The notes beneath the pieces were generated by a model that was not told where the DNA came from, did no database searches, and worked only from the letters and a program-made list of their open reading frames with translations. Position numbers and translations under genes: made by a program. Shown one piece after another: positions 51,484-61,176 of a stretch of DNA of 64,000 bases. The stretch spans positions 186,001 through 250,000 of the forward strand of contig NZ_JACZCR010000020.1 of the NCBI RefSeq assembly GCF_014904735.1. Reading direction: 5' to 3'. How positions within the stretch are numbered: position 1 is the first letter of the stretch; the number at the start of each line of letters is the position of its first letter. The DNA is from Microbulbifer hainanensis. Its GTDB lineage: Bacteria > Pseudomonadota > Gammaproteobacteria > Pseudomonadales > Cellvibrionaceae.

Positions 51484-53565
51484 TTATTTCGCCGGCACCA
51501 GCAGCGAGATATCCGCCACTTCCAGGAACAGTGCGCGCAGCTGCGCCAGCAGCGCGAGGCGGTTGTTGCGCAGCTGCTCGTCGTCCGCCATGACCATGAC
51601 GTGATCGAAGAAGCTGTCGACGGTTTGGCGCAGACCCGCGAGGCCGGCGAGCCCCTCGGTATAACAGGCATCGTCGTAGAGCGGTTGCACCTGCACCTGG
51701 GCATCTTTCACCGCTGCGTAGAGCGCCTTTTCCGCATCTTCCTGCAACAGGCTTTCGTCGACTACGGTCGGCGCCGGGCCGTCCAGCTTGGCCAGAATAT
51801 TCGACACCCGCTTGTTCGCTGCGGCGAGGGCTTCGGCTTCGGGCAACTGGCTGAACGCGTGCACTGCGTGCACCCGGTTGTCGATATCCAGCGGGCGGGA
51901 CAGTTTGCGCGCGGCCACGGCCATGAACACCTCGGTAGCAATGCCCTGGTCTTCGTAGCGGGCGCGGAAACGCTCGAGAATGTAATTCAGCGCGTCATCG
52001 ACAACGCTGTTGTACTCACCCAGCGCGGTGCGCGGGTAATTGTCACGGGCCTTTTCCAGCAGCTCGCGCAGGTCCAGGTCAAGCTGCTTCTCTACCAAAA
52101 GGCGGATTACACCCAGGCTGGCACGGCGCAGTGCAAATGGATCGCGCGAACCGCTGGGCGGCTGGCCGATACCGAAAATACCGACGAGGGTATCGAGACG
52201 ATCCGCCAGGGCGATCACGGTACCGGTGTCGCTCTTCGGCAATTCGTCGCCGGCGAACTTGGGCATGTACTGCTCGTACATCGCCTTGGCTACCTCAAGC
52301 GGTTCCTTGTCGTTTTCCGCATAGTAGTAACCGGCGATCCCCTGCATATCGGCGAACTCGAACACCATTTCGGTGACCAGGTCCGATTTGCACAGTTTCG
52401 CCGCGCGTTCGGCCCACTGGGTATTGGCGCCGGTCAGCGCGGCGATCTTCGGAGCCAGCGCAGCGAGGCGCTCGGTCTTGTCGTACACGGTGCCGAGCTT
52501 CTGCTGGAAGATCACGGTTTTCAGCTTTTCGCGGCGCGCTTCCAGGCTGGTTTTCTTGTCCGTCTCGAAGAAGAAGGCGGCGTCGGCCAGGCGCGGGCGG
52601 ATCACCCGTTCGTTGCCGTGAATTACCTGGGCCGCGTCTTTGCTTTCGATGTTGGCCACGGTAATAAAGAAGGGCAGCAGCTGCCCGTCGCCGTCCACCA
52701 CGTGGAAATATTTCTGGTGCTCCTTCATCGACGAGATCAGCGCCTCGGCGGGCACTTCGAGGAAACGCTCCTCGAAACGGCCGGTAAGCGCCACCGGCCA
52801 CTCGACCAGGGCGGTGACTTCGTCGAGCAGGTCGTCGTCGATCACTGCTTCGCCGTTGACGTTGTGGGCTTCGGCGGTGACCTGATCGCGGATCGCCTCG
52901 CGGCGTGCGTCGAAATCTACGATCACATAGCCCGGGTCGCGCAGGTGCTGCACGTAGTCGTGGGCGGAGTGGATTTCCAGTTCCTGGTCGCAGTGGAAGC
53001 GGTGGCCGCGGCTGATTTTGCCGGCCTTCAGGCCGAGAACCTCGGCATCCACCACGTCGTTGCCGAACAGCATCAACAGCCAGTGCACCGGGCGCACGAA
53101 TTCCTCGCGGCGCGCCCCCCAGCGCATGCGTTTCGGGATCGGCAACTGGGCCAGGGATTTTTCCACGATCCCGCCCAGCAGCGTGCTGGTGGCGGCGCCT
53201 TTCTGTTCGCTGACAAACGCAAGGCGCTCGCCCTTGTCGGTATCGACTTTGGACAGCTGCTCGACGGTCACGCCGTTGCTGCGCGCGAAGCCCTCGGCGG
53301 CCTTGCTCGGGTTGCCGTCCTTGTCGTAGGCGGCTTTGACGGCCGGACCGAGCTTCTCGATCTGCTTGTCCTGCTGCTTTTCCGCTAGGCCGGCGACGAC
53401 AACCGCAAGGCGGCGCGGTGCGGCATAGGCCTTGATATCGGCGAAATCCAGTTCGGCGGCTTTCAGCCCCTGCGCGATACCATCGGCAAAGGCGTCCATG
53501 AGTTTGCGCAGCGCTTTCGGGGGCAGCTCTTCGGTGCCCAGTTCAACCAGAAAATCCTGCGCCAT
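51484..53565 (-). CDS. glyS: glycyl-tRNA synthetase beta subunit
   Basis: 693-aa beta subunit of the bacterial alpha2beta2 GlyRS. Starts AQDFLVELGTEELPPKALR, with the B3/B4-like and HD-like regions (FEERFLEVPAEALISSMKEHQKYF, core PAEALISSMKEHQKYF near residue 280). The C-terminal helical tRNA-binding domain is intact. One-base overlap with glyQ (TAATG) shows tight coupling. Confidence 0.97.
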   Translation of the reverse strand: MAQDFLVELGTEELPPKALRKLMDAFADGIAQGLKAAELDFADIKAYAAPRRLAVVVAGLAEKQQDKQIEKLGPAVKAAYDKDGNPSKAAEGFARSNGVTVEQLSKVDTDKGERLAFVSEQKGAATSTLLGGIVEKSLAQLPIPKRMRWGARREEFVRPVHWLLMLFGNDVVDAEVLGLKAGKISRGHRFHCDQELEIHSAHDYVQHLRDPGYVIVDFDARREAIRDQVTAEAHNVNGEAVIDDDLLDEVTALVEWPVALTGRFEERFLEVPAEALISSMKEHQKYFHVVDGDGQLLPFFITVANIESKDAAQVIHGNERVIRPRLADAAFFFETDKKTSLEARREKLKTVIFQQKLGTVYDKTERLAALAPKIAALTGANTQWAERAAKLCKSDLVTEMVFEFADMQGIAGYYYAENDKEPLEVAKAMYEQYMPKFAGDELPKSDTGTVIALADRLDTLVGIFGIGQPPSGSRDPFALRRASLGVIRLLVEKQLDLDLRELLEKARDNYPRTALGEYNSVVDDALNYILERFRARYEDQGIATEVFMAVAARKLSRPLDIDNRVHAVHAFSQLPEAEALAAANKRVSNILAKLDGPAPTVVDESLLQEDAEKALYAAVKDAQVQVQPLYDDACYTEGLAGLAGLRQTVDSFFDHVMVMADDEQLRNNRLALLAQLRALFLEVADISLLVPAK

Positions 53566-54533
53566 TACTGCTTCTCCTCTTGCTTGGACTGCTGTTCCGG
53601 CTCTTCGGCCAGAATTTCGCGGCGTAGTTCCTCGGCGGCCAGCGGGAAACCGAGCGCGCGTCGCGTGTCGTAGTAGGCCTGGGCCACTGAACGGGCGAGG
53701 GTGCGCACGCGCAGGATATAGCGCTGGCGCTCGGTGACCGAGATGGCGTGGCGCGCATCCAGCAGATTGAATGCGTGGGATGCCTTCATGACCTGCTCGT
53801 AGGCCGGCAGCGGCAGGCCCAGCTCGATCAGGCGGCCGCTCTCGCGCTCGCAGTGATCGAAGGTGTTGAACAGGAACTCAACGTCCGCGTGTTCGAAGTT
53901 GTAGTGGGACATCTCCACTTCGTTCTGGTGGAAGACATCGCCGTAGGTGACCGGGCTGCCGTCCGGGTTGCGGGTCCACACCAGGTCGTAGATGGACTCG
54001 ACGCCCTGCAGGTACATGGCGATCCGCTCCAGGCCGTAGGTGATCTCGCCGGTGACCGGGTAGCACTCGATACCGCCCACCTGCTGGAAGTAGGTGAACT
54101 GGGTGACTTCCATGCCGTTCAGCCACACTTCCCAGCCGAGGCCCCAGGCGCCGAGGGTGGGGGATTCCCAGTTGTCTTCGACGAAGCGGATATCGTGCAC
54201 GGCCGGGTCCACGCCCATGGCGCGCAGGCTGTCCAGATACAGGTCCTGGATGTTGTCCGGCGACGGCTTCATGACCACCTGATACTGGTAGTAGTGCTGC
54301 AGGCGGTTCGGGTTCTCGCCGTAGCGGCCGTCGGTGGGGCGGCGGCAGGGCTGCACATAGGCGGCGTTCCAGGTCTCGGGGCCGATGGCGCGCAGGAATG
54401 TGGCCGGGTGAAAGGTGCCGGCGCCCACTTCCATATCCAGAGGCTGTAGAATGACGCACCCTTGGCGCGCCCAGTAATCCTGCAGGGCAAAGATCAATCC
54501 CTGAAAGGTGCTGAGGTCGTATTGCTTGGACAC
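53565..54533 (-). CDS. glyQ: glycyl-tRNA synthetase alpha subunit
   Basis: 323-aa class II catalytic subunit. It contains [20 protein letters not shown] (residues 2-21), the motif region [20 protein letters not shown] (core [13 protein letters not shown], about 42-54) and [17 protein letters not shown]. Start GTG 54533 has GGAG upstream; sequence further 5' does not fit the family. A Glu/Gln/Lys tail ends the protein. Confidence 0.96.
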   Translation of the reverse strand: MSKQYDLSTFQGLIFALQDYWARQGCVILQPLDMEVGAGTFHPATFLRAIGPETWNAAYVQPCRRPTDGRYGENPNRLQHYYQYQVVMKPSPDNIQDLYLDSLRAMGVDPAVHDIRFVEDNWESPTLGAWGLGWEVWLNGMEVTQFTYFQQVGGIECYPVTGEITYGLERIAMYLQGVESIYDLVWTRNPDGSPVTYGDVFHQNEVEMSHYNFEHADVEFLFNTFDHCERESGRLIELGLPLPAYEQVMKASHAFNLLDARHAISVTERQRYILRVRTLARSVAQAYYDTRRALGFPLAAEELRREILAEEPEQQSKQEEKQ

Positions 54534-54732
54534 CGCTATCTCCGGATATGTTGTGTTCGTTGCCGCCGCCGCGCCAGTGTGGACCGGCGGCAGCGGGCAA
54601 AGGGACGCAATTATAGCGGCAGCGGGTGGCGCACTAAAGGCGCCACGGCCGCCATCTCTGTGATTCCGTCGCCATACTGAAGGAGTCGGGAACGGGTTGC
54701 CGCTATCGGATCTCGTATAGGAAGTTGTTGCT

Positions 54733-55620
54733 TTGGATATCAAAGGCTGGCTCGCGGCCACTGCATTGAAATTAATGGGTAAGTTGCCTCTGCGCTGGTC
54801 GCGCCGCTGCGGCCGGGTGATCGGCCGCATCGCGGTACTGACGGGCAGCGAAAGCCTGCGTGTCAGCCGTATCAACCTGGAGATCTGCTACCCGGGTATG
54901 GATCCGGCCGAGCGCGAGGGGCTGGCGCGGCGCAGTGTCGTCGAGACGGCCATCGCCGGATGCGAGGTGGCGACCATCTGGCACCAGCCGTGGAGCCGCA
55001 GCGAGGACCAGATAATCCGGGTGCGCAACCAGCAGCTGCTGTGCAACGAAATACAGGATGACCGCGGCGTTCTGGTCCTGATGCCCCATACCGGCAACTG
55101 GGAAATCTTCGGCATGTACTTGGCGACACTGGGGTCGTCGACCGCGCTCTACGCGCCGCCAAAGATCGCCGCGCTCGACCCGATCATTCGCGCCGGTCGC
55201 GAAGCCACCGGTGTGCAGATGGTGCCCACCAATGTGCACGGCGTGCGCGCGCTGCTGAAGGCTTTGAAAGCCGGGGGCATCGTGATGGTCCTGCCAGACC
55301 AGGAACCGGATTCCAGCGGCGGCGATTTTGCCCCATTTTTTGGCAAACCGGCACTGACTATGACGCTCGTCCACAACCTGCAGCAGCGCACCGGCTGTCG
55401 CTGTGTGTTCGGTTTCGGCAAGCGCGTCGAAGGTGGATTCGAGCTGGTCTTCCTCCCCGCCGAACAGGCTATCTACAGCGAAGAGACCAAGGTATCGCTC
55501 GCGGCGATGAACCGCGGCGTCGAGGCATGCATCGCCGAGGCGCCGGAACAGTACCAGTGGGAGTACAAGCGCTTCCGCCGCCAGCCAGAGGGCAAGAGCC
55601 GCATCTACCGCAAACAGTAG
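54733..55620 (+). CDS. lysophospholipid/lipid A acyltransferase (LpxL/HtrB-like)
   Basis: 295-aa membrane-associated acyltransferase. N-terminal hydrophobic segment (about residues 5-35); catalytic motif PHTGNWE (HxxxxE form of HX4D/E, about residues 116-122), and [20 protein letters not shown] (core [17 protein letters not shown], about 190-206), both typical of the lipid A late acyltransferase family. The start is TTG 54733 with AGGAAG upstream. Divergent from glyQ. Acyl donor and acceptor cannot be fixed; lipid A or a similar lysolipid is likely. Confidence 0.9.
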   Translation: MDIKGWLAATALKLMGKLPLRWSRRCGRVIGRIAVLTGSESLRVSRINLEICYPGMDPAEREGLARRSVVETAIAGCEVATIWHQPWSRSEDQIIRVRNQQLLCNEIQDDRGVLVLMPHTGNWEIFGMYLATLGSSTALYAPPKIAALDPIIRAGREATGVQMVPTNVHGVRALLKALKAGGIVMVLPDQEPDSSGGDFAPFFGKPALTMTLVHNLQQRTGCRCVFGFGKRVEGGFELVFLPAEQAIYSEETKVSLAAMNRGVEACIAEAPEQYQWEYKRFRRQPEGKSRIYRKQ

Positions 55621-55688
55621 CGGGGCTTGCCACCTTCACCACTGAGGTGCTGCTAGGCTGGGTGCAAGTGAACGATCGGAGTAGCGGT

Positions 55689-56105
55689 ATGCACAAGGCG
55701 CCCAACCTGCTGGCGCAGATGGCCGTGTTTGCGGCCATCGGCATCGCTTACAGCAACACCATTGTTATCCTCTGGGGCTATCTGGCGCAGCACAACCCGT
55801 TGTTCCAGTGGATGCTGGCGCACCTGGCCGGTACCGGCTGGTTCTATCCGGCGGTGTGGCTTCAGGATTTCATCGCCTACCTGATGCTGTACCTGCCCCT
55901 GGCACTGTTAATATTTCGCGTCGCACCGGGCCGCCGGCTGCTGCTTCTCGCGGCCGCAGTATTGCCGTATTTTGTCTTTCAGAACTGGCCCCTTTTCTCC
56001 GCAGCGGGTTTTTCCTTTGCACCGGGTTACCTGCTCGGCTGGATACTGGAGCTGGCGGTGCTGCCGGTGGCGCTGCTGCTGATCTCGCGATTTCGCCGCG
56101 CCTAG
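55689..56105 (+). CDS. small membrane protein of unknown function
   Basis: 138 aa with four hydrophobic segments (about residues 8-30, 45-72, 80-100 and 112-132) and a basic C-terminus. No motif recognised. Start ATG 55689 has GGAG 8 bases upstream. It sits 68 bp after the acyltransferase and 108 bp before a CDP-alcohol phosphotransferase on the same strand, so a lipid-related role is possible by context only. Confidence 0.6.
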   Translation: MHKAPNLLAQMAVFAAIGIAYSNTIVILWGYLAQHNPLFQWMLAHLAGTGWFYPAVWLQDFIAYLMLYLPLALLIFRVAPGRRLLLLAAAVLPYFVFQNWPLFSAAGFSFAPGYLLGWILELAVLPVALLLISRFRRA

Positions 56106-56213
56106 GGCCGGGCCCCGGGGTGGAATTGCCGGCCGGGTGACTGCAAGTGCCCGGTCAACTTAACTCTATCCACTAAAATTCCACGACAGTCACCGAATAA
56201 TCGGAAGCCGCAG

Positions 56214-56834
56214 GTGCCCGAACAGAAGCAACCCGAGCCGCCATCCCGCTGGCGCCATCTGCCGAATGTCCTTTCTGGGCTGCGCATCGCGTCGATCCCG
56301 CTGATTATCTGGCTGGCGCTGAAGCACGACTCGATGCCAGCATTGATCGTATTTCTCGCCGCCGCGCTCACCGATGCGCTGGATGGATTTGTCGCGCGCC
56401 GCTATCACTGGGAGACCCATTTCGGCGCGCTCCTCGACGCCATCGCCGACAAACTGTTTGTTCTCTGCCTGATGCCACTGTTGTGGTATTACGGAGGGGT
56501 AGTCACCGTCTACTCGGTTCTGGTAATCATGCGCTACAGTCTCGACCTCAGCGTGTTGCCGATCCTCGTGGCGTGGCTGAAGCGACGGTTCAAGGTGGCG
56601 CTGCGACCGGCACGGCGGTTAGCCATCGGGGTGGCCTTTCTGGTCCTCGGGCTGGGCTTTTTGCAGCAAGTGGCGATTGAATGGGTGCCGAACTACACCC
56701 TGCGCGGCAATGTGATCGACAACCTGATCACGGTTGCCAGCTCGGCCGGTTGCCTGCTCGAGGCGTGGATACTGGTGACTTTTGTGCCGCGCTACTGGCG
56801 CGTGGCGCGGGGCAAGCAAGATACGCTGGACTGA
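56214..56834 (+). CDS. CDP-alcohol phosphatidyltransferase family protein
   Basis: 206-aa inner-membrane enzyme. The full signature D-x2-DG-x2-AR-x8-G-x3-D-x3-D is present from TDALDGFVARRYHWE (about residues 47-61) to GALLDAIADK. Several transmembrane helices follow. It resembles phosphatidylglycerophosphate synthase (PgsA) in length and pattern, but may use another alcohol. GTG start at 56214. Confidence 0.88.
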   Translation: MPEQKQPEPPSRWRHLPNVLSGLRIASIPLIIWLALKHDSMPALIVFLAAALTDALDGFVARRYHWETHFGALLDAIADKLFVLCLMPLLWYYGGVVTVYSVLVIMRYSLDLSVLPILVAWLKRRFKVALRPARRLAIGVAFLVLGLGFLQQVAIEWVPNYTLRGNVIDNLITVASSAGCLLEAWILVTFVPRYWRVARGKQDTLD

Positions 56835-56867
56835 CGCTGCTCCCGGCATCGGATCCGGGAACAGCGT
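56834..56867. terminator. convergent hairpin after the CDP-alcohol enzyme and ABC permease
   Basis: ACGCTG-CT-CCCGG / CCGGG-AA-CAGCGT with an 8-nt loop sits between two convergent stops. No T tract; moderate support as a two-way terminator. Confidence 0.45.
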
Positions 56868-56886
56868 TCCGGCACAATCGATCGCG

Positions 56887-58074
56887 TCAGGTTGTCTGCC
56901 GGAAGGCGACGATTACCGGCAGGCGCGCCGCACGCCAGGCGGGGAAAAACCCGCTGACGAAACCGATAACCAGCGCCAGCATTGCGCCCTGTACGAAAAG
57001 CTCCGGCGACATCTCGAAGCGGAACACCACCTGGGTAAAGCTGCCGCCGAGGGTGGAGGCGTTGAGGCCGTCGAAGAACAGAAACGCGGCGGCGGAGCCG
57101 AGCAGGCCGCCGGCAATCGCCAGCACCAGCGCCTCGGCAATGGTGCCGCAGAAGGCGGAAAAATTGCTGAAACCCAGCGCGCGCAGTGTGGCGATTTCCC
57201 GGGCGCGGTCGGCCACCGAGGTATACATGGTGTTGAGCGCGCCGGCCAGAGCGCCCAGCGCCATGATAAAGCTGATCACCCGGCCGAAAATGGCCATGTA
57301 CTGCAACTGTTTGCCCTGACTGGTGAAGTAGGCCTTCTCGGTCTGCACATCCAGATTCAGGCGCGGGTCGGCGTCAATGCCCTGCTGCAGCGGTTGCAGA
57401 TCTCCGGGCTTTTGCAGCTGCACGCGGATCGTCTGGAAACTGCTGCCGCGGTTGTAATGACTCTGGATGACCTTGGCATCCGCCCACAGCTCGCTCTCGA
57501 ACACATTGCCGCCGGTAGAGAAGGCACCCACCACTCTCCAGGTGTTCTTGCCGAAGCGCACTTCACTGCCGACATCGAAGCCGTCGAATTCCCGCAGTAC
57601 CCCCTCGCCGACGATCAGCTCGTTGGTACCCGGCGTAAAGCTGCGTCCGCGGGTCAGCTGCACATTCCCGCGCAGTGCCATACCGCGGCTATCGAGTCCG
57701 CGCAGGGGAATATTGGCCTCGGTACCGGTGGATTTCTTGATGCCGTCCACGATGACATACAGCTCCGGTGAAACCACCGGCCCATCCTTGTCGCTGGCGA
57801 TACCCGGCAGGTCTTCCACCAGGTTGACCTGGTCGCGTGTGACGACGCTATTCAGCTCCGCCGCCGCACCCTCGCGCATCAGCATCGCGACGCGGTCGGA
57901 GCCGGCACTGCTCATGGTGGTTTCAAAGCCCTTGGCCATGGCGAGGAAAGCGAGCAGTATCGCCACCACTACCGCCGAGGCCAGTACCATCGCCAGCGAC
58001 ATCCACAGGCGCCGGGGCAGGCTGCGGATATTCATCACCGTGACGGTGGCGATTTGAGAAATTAGAGATCCCAT
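56887..58074 (-). CDS. ABC transporter permease, MacB/FtsX type (second permease)
   Basis: 395-aa permease: N-terminal TM helix (about residues 22-47), a periplasmic MacB-PCD domain of about 220 residues, then three C-terminal helices (FtsX domain, about 275-390). MALGALAGALNTMYTSVADRAREIATLRALGF (core ADRAREIATLRALGF) is the coupling region. It lies 3 bp after the first permease gene. These transporters move substrates out or extract lipids from the inner membrane. Confidence 0.9.
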   Translation of the reverse strand: MGSLISQIATVTVMNIRSLPRRLWMSLAMVLASAVVVAILLAFLAMAKGFETTMSSAGSDRVAMLMREGAAAELNSVVTRDQVNLVEDLPGIASDKDGPVVSPELYVIVDGIKKSTGTEANIPLRGLDSRGMALRGNVQLTRGRSFTPGTNELIVGEGVLREFDGFDVGSEVRFGKNTWRVVGAFSTGGNVFESELWADAKVIQSHYNRGSSFQTIRVQLQKPGDLQPLQQGIDADPRLNLDVQTEKAYFTSQGKQLQYMAIFGRVISFIMALGALAGALNTMYTSVADRAREIATLRALGFSNFSAFCGTIAEALVLAIAGGLLGSAAAFLFFDGLNASTLGGSFTQVVFRFEMSPELFVQGAMLALVIGFVSGFFPAWRAARLPVIVAFRQTT

Positions 58075-58077
58075 TGT

Positions 58078-59241
58078 TCACGCCCCTCCGCGGTTAAACG
58101 CTGTGACGATGTTCAAACGCAGCGCATTGAACGCCGGCAGCAAGCCGGTGACCAATCCCAGCAGCAACATAAAGCCGACCGCCTGCGCGACGATATCCCC
58201 GCCCATGACCAGGTTGGGCAGGAACTGGGCCATGGCTGCCTTGGCGCCCTCGATCAGCAAATGCGCCGCCCCGAGGCCGGCGAGACCGCCGATCAGTGCG
58301 ATCAGCAACGATTCCCCCAGCACCATTTTGAAAATGCGCGGACTGGAGAAACCGAGGGTTTTCAGTACGGCGATTTCACCGGTGCGCTCGCGCACCGCCA
58401 GCGCCATGGTATTGCCCACCACCACCAGGATGGTGAAAAACGCCATAAACACCACGCCGAAAATAATCAGGCCGATATTGCCGACCTGTTCGATAAACGC
58501 CTTGCTGAAAGCCTTTTCCGTGCTGGTGTCGGTCTCGAAGGCGGAGTTGGCAAAAGTCTCATCGATTTTTTTCGCCACCTGTTCGTTCAGGGACGGATCC
58601 TCGGTGGTCAGCACCAGCCAGCCGATATTGTCGCCACCGAAGGTCTGCGTTTCCTGGAAATACTTGTAATGGAAAACCATGTAACCGGTATCGTACTGCT
58701 CGGTGTTGCCGGTAAAGATGCCGTCGATAACGAAATCCCAGGTGTGGCCGCCGTCCTTGTGAGAAAAAATATTCGACGAGACCGGGATCTTGTCGCCGAT
58801 TTTCCAGCCGTACAACTTCGCCAGTTTTTCTCCAACCAGCATGCCCTGGCGGTCGCGCAGCCAGGCCTGCTTCTGTTGCGGATCGACCACGACTTCCGGA
58901 TAGACGCGCAGGTAGGATTCCGGATCCACCGCCATCACCACCAGCTGTTTTTTCGGGTCCTGGTAGTAACCGCCGAACCAGTTTGCGTGGGTCACATTTT
59001 TAACGCCGTCCATCGCCGCTACCTTGCGGAAGTAGGCAATGGGCAGTGGCACGGTGAAATTGATGCGGTTGACCACCATCAGCCGGTTGTCGGCGGCCAG
59101 GTCGATGCCGGAATCCATCGCGCTCTTCAGTGTGGTGACCGCGCCGTAAATCAGGAAGGCGATAAAAATGGCAAAACAGGTGAGGAAAAGCCGCAGCGGT
59201 TTCCTCGTCATATTTTTGTAAATTAGGTAGAGATCGTTCAT
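58078..59241 (-). CDS. ABC transporter permease, MacB/FtsX type (first permease)
   Basis: 387-aa permease with the same one-plus-three helix layout as its neighbour: TM1 about residues 15-37, a large periplasmic domain, and FtsX helices from about 260, with AVRERTGEIAVLKTLGFS as the coupling segment. The two probably form a heterodimer. Overlaps the ATPase gene by 4 bases. Confidence 0.9.
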   Translation of the reverse strand: MNDLYLIYKNMTRKPLRLFLTCFAIFIAFLIYGAVTTLKSAMDSGIDLAADNRLMVVNRINFTVPLPIAYFRKVAAMDGVKNVTHANWFGGYYQDPKKQLVVMAVDPESYLRVYPEVVVDPQQKQAWLRDRQGMLVGEKLAKLYGWKIGDKIPVSSNIFSHKDGGHTWDFVIDGIFTGNTEQYDTGYMVFHYKYFQETQTFGGDNIGWLVLTTEDPSLNEQVAKKIDETFANSAFETDTSTEKAFSKAFIEQVGNIGLIIFGVVFMAFFTILVVVGNTMALAVRERTGEIAVLKTLGFSSPRIFKMVLGESLLIALIGGLAGLGAAHLLIEGAKAAMAQFLPNLVMGGDIVAQAVGFMLLLGLVTGLLPAFNALRLNIVTAFNRGGA

Positions 59242-59933
59242 GCCGCCACTTCCCTCTGCACGAACTTGCCCTTGTCGAGATGCACGGTCTTTTTCGCATA
59301 ACTCGCAGCGGCGGGGTCGTGCGTCACCATGACGATGGTCTTGCCGTGATCCTGGTTGAGCAGCTGCAGCATTTCGAGAATTTCATCGGCGGTTTTGCGG
59401 TCGAGATCACCAGTGGGTTCGTCACACAGTATCAGTTGCGGATCGGAGACGATGGCGCGGGCAATGGCCACACGCTGTTGCTGGCCGCCGGACATTTCGC
59501 TGGGCATGTGTTTGGCGCGGTCATTGAGGCCCACCAGGGTCAGCGCGGTTTCCACGTTCGCGCGTCGCTGGGCTTTGGAGAGATTGGTCAACAGCAGCGG
59601 AAGTTCCACATTGCGCGCGGCGTTGAGCATCGGCATCAGGTTATAGAACTGGAAAATAAAACCGATATTGTGTGCTCGCCAGCGGGTCAGCTGACTTTCC
59701 TTGAAGCGGTCGATGCGCTCGCCGTTAAACCAGATTTCCCCGCCGGTGGGCTGGTCGACACCGCCGAGCATGTTCAGCAGCGTCGTCTTGCCGGAACCGG
59801 ATGGCCCCATGATGGCGAGGAACTCGCCGCGGTTGATGGTCATATCGAGGTCGTCAAAAATAGATATCTCTTCCTTGCCTTTGACGAAACTCTTGCTGAC
59901 TCCCTTGAGTTGAAACAGTACTTCTTCTGACAT
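59238..59933 (-). CDS. ABC transporter ATP-binding protein (LolD/MacB type)
   Basis: 231-aa ATPase: Walker [12 protein letters not shown] (about residues 42-52), signature [14 protein letters not shown] (about 141-154), Walker [13 protein letters not shown] (about 163-174), H-loop MVTHDP. ATG 59933 chosen because GGAGGG lies 8 bases upstream. Powers the two permeases encoded next. Confidence 0.95.
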   Translation of the reverse strand: MSEEVLFQLKGVSKSFVKGKEEISIFDDLDMTINRGEFLAIMGPSGSGKTTLLNMLGGVDQPTGGEIWFNGERIDRFKESQLTRWRAHNIGFIFQFYNLMPMLNAARNVELPLLLTNLSKAQRRANVETALTLVGLNDRAKHMPSEMSGGQQQRVAIARAIVSDPQLILCDEPTGDLDRKTADEILEMLQLLNQDHGKTIVMVTHDPAAASYAKKTVHLDKGKFVQREVAA

Positions 59934-59977
59934 CACCAATTCCCTCCGGATTTCTCAGTCTTTGTAATCTGGTATTT

Positions 59978-61033
59978 TTACTCGCCCACCATTGATGGTT
60001 CCTGCGGCAGGAAGGCGACCTTAACTCCCATGTCGGGCAGTATGCGCGCGTCGGTCGAGTCGATGCCGATGCGCACGCGCACGGTCGCTTTGGCGCGATC
60101 GGCGGTCGGAATGATGGCCACCACGGTGGCGGGGATATCCCAGTCGGGATAGGCGTCCAGGTTCGCGCGCACTTTCTGCCCGGTAGCGACACGGCCGATA
60201 AAGGCCTCGTTGACGTCCACTTCAATTTCCAGCGAATCCATATCGACGATGGTGCAGATCCCGGTGCGGGTAAATCCACCACCGGCGGAACTGGGGGCGA
60301 CGATTTCACCGGGCTGGGCATTTTTCTGCGTGACCACACCGGCGAAGGGCGCGCGAATTGTGTGGTCAAGGAGCTGCTCGCGCTGGCGCTGCACCTCCAG
60401 CTTTGCCACCCGGATATCCGCCTGTGCGCTGGCCAGCTGCGCCTGCAGGTTCTCCTCGTTGGCCTCACTCTGGGTCAGCTGCGCGCGGCTCGAATAGTGC
60501 TTGTCGATGAGGTCGGCGTAGCGCACCTTTTGGCGGCGCGCCTCGCCGAGATTGGCGGAGATGCTGCCGAGCCGCGCCTGCAGTACCTGTACCTGGGCCT
60601 GGGCCAGTTGGAGGTTGACCCGCGCCTTGGCATCGTCCAGCCGCGCGAGTACCTGTCCCTCGCTGACGCGCATTCCCTCCTCGACATCGACGCTGGTGAT
60701 CAGGCCCATGACTTGCGCGGAAACGGTGGCCATGCGCCGTGCGGTGATATATCCGGAGGCGTTGAGTACCGCTTCGCGCTGCTCGACGCTGAACGTCGCG
60801 GTTTCGGCCGGTGCGGGAATAGTTGCTGTGGTATTCGCCGCCGGTTCGGGCGCGGCCGCCGCGGGCGCGGTATCGTCGGCCAGCAGGGCACTGATCAGGA
60901 CGCTGGCGATGGCGCCGACGGCGGCACCGAGGGCTGCCGCCAGTAGTGTGCGCCGATAGGGCGCGGTGGGTGGAGGTGGCGCGTCGCGATCAATTTTCAG
61001 CTGACCGAGCAGCTCGCTGGTATCTCTGGTCAT
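59978..61033 (-). CDS. HlyD/MacA-type periplasmic membrane-fusion protein
   Basis: 351-aa adaptor: short cytoplasmic N-terminus, one TM helix (about residues 29-49), a Pro/Ala linker, a lipoyl half (ISVD..GMRVSEGQVLARLDD), a coiled-coil hairpin (about 125-205), and the second lipoyl half DHTIRAPFAGVVTQK, then a beta-barrel. First gene of the four-gene ABC export operon; it would link the permeases to an outer-membrane factor such as TolC, not encoded here. Confidence 0.92.
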   Translation of the reverse strand: MTRDTSELLGQLKIDRDAPPPPTAPYRRTLLAAALGAAVGAIASVLISALLADDTAPAAAAPEPAANTTATIPAPAETATFSVEQREAVLNASGYITARRMATVSAQVMGLITSVDVEEGMRVSEGQVLARLDDAKARVNLQLAQAQVQVLQARLGSISANLGEARRQKVRYADLIDKHYSSRAQLTQSEANEENLQAQLASAQADIRVAKLEVQRQREQLLDHTIRAPFAGVVTQKNAQPGEIVAPSSAGGGFTRTGICTIVDMDSLEIEVDVNEAFIGRVATGQKVRANLDAYPDWDIPATVVAIIPTADRAKATVRVRIGIDSTDARILPDMGVKVAFLPQEPSMVGE

Positions 61034-61176
61034 ACAGCCCTGACTCTTATTATTACTTCCTGTATCGGGCTACTTTGGCAGAAAAATTGCGCGCTGACTA
61101 TCGCACGCGGGCCTTGCCCACGGCGCATTCAGGGTACGCCGCATCGCGCGGCCGGTGGAATTGGCGGGCAATAATA

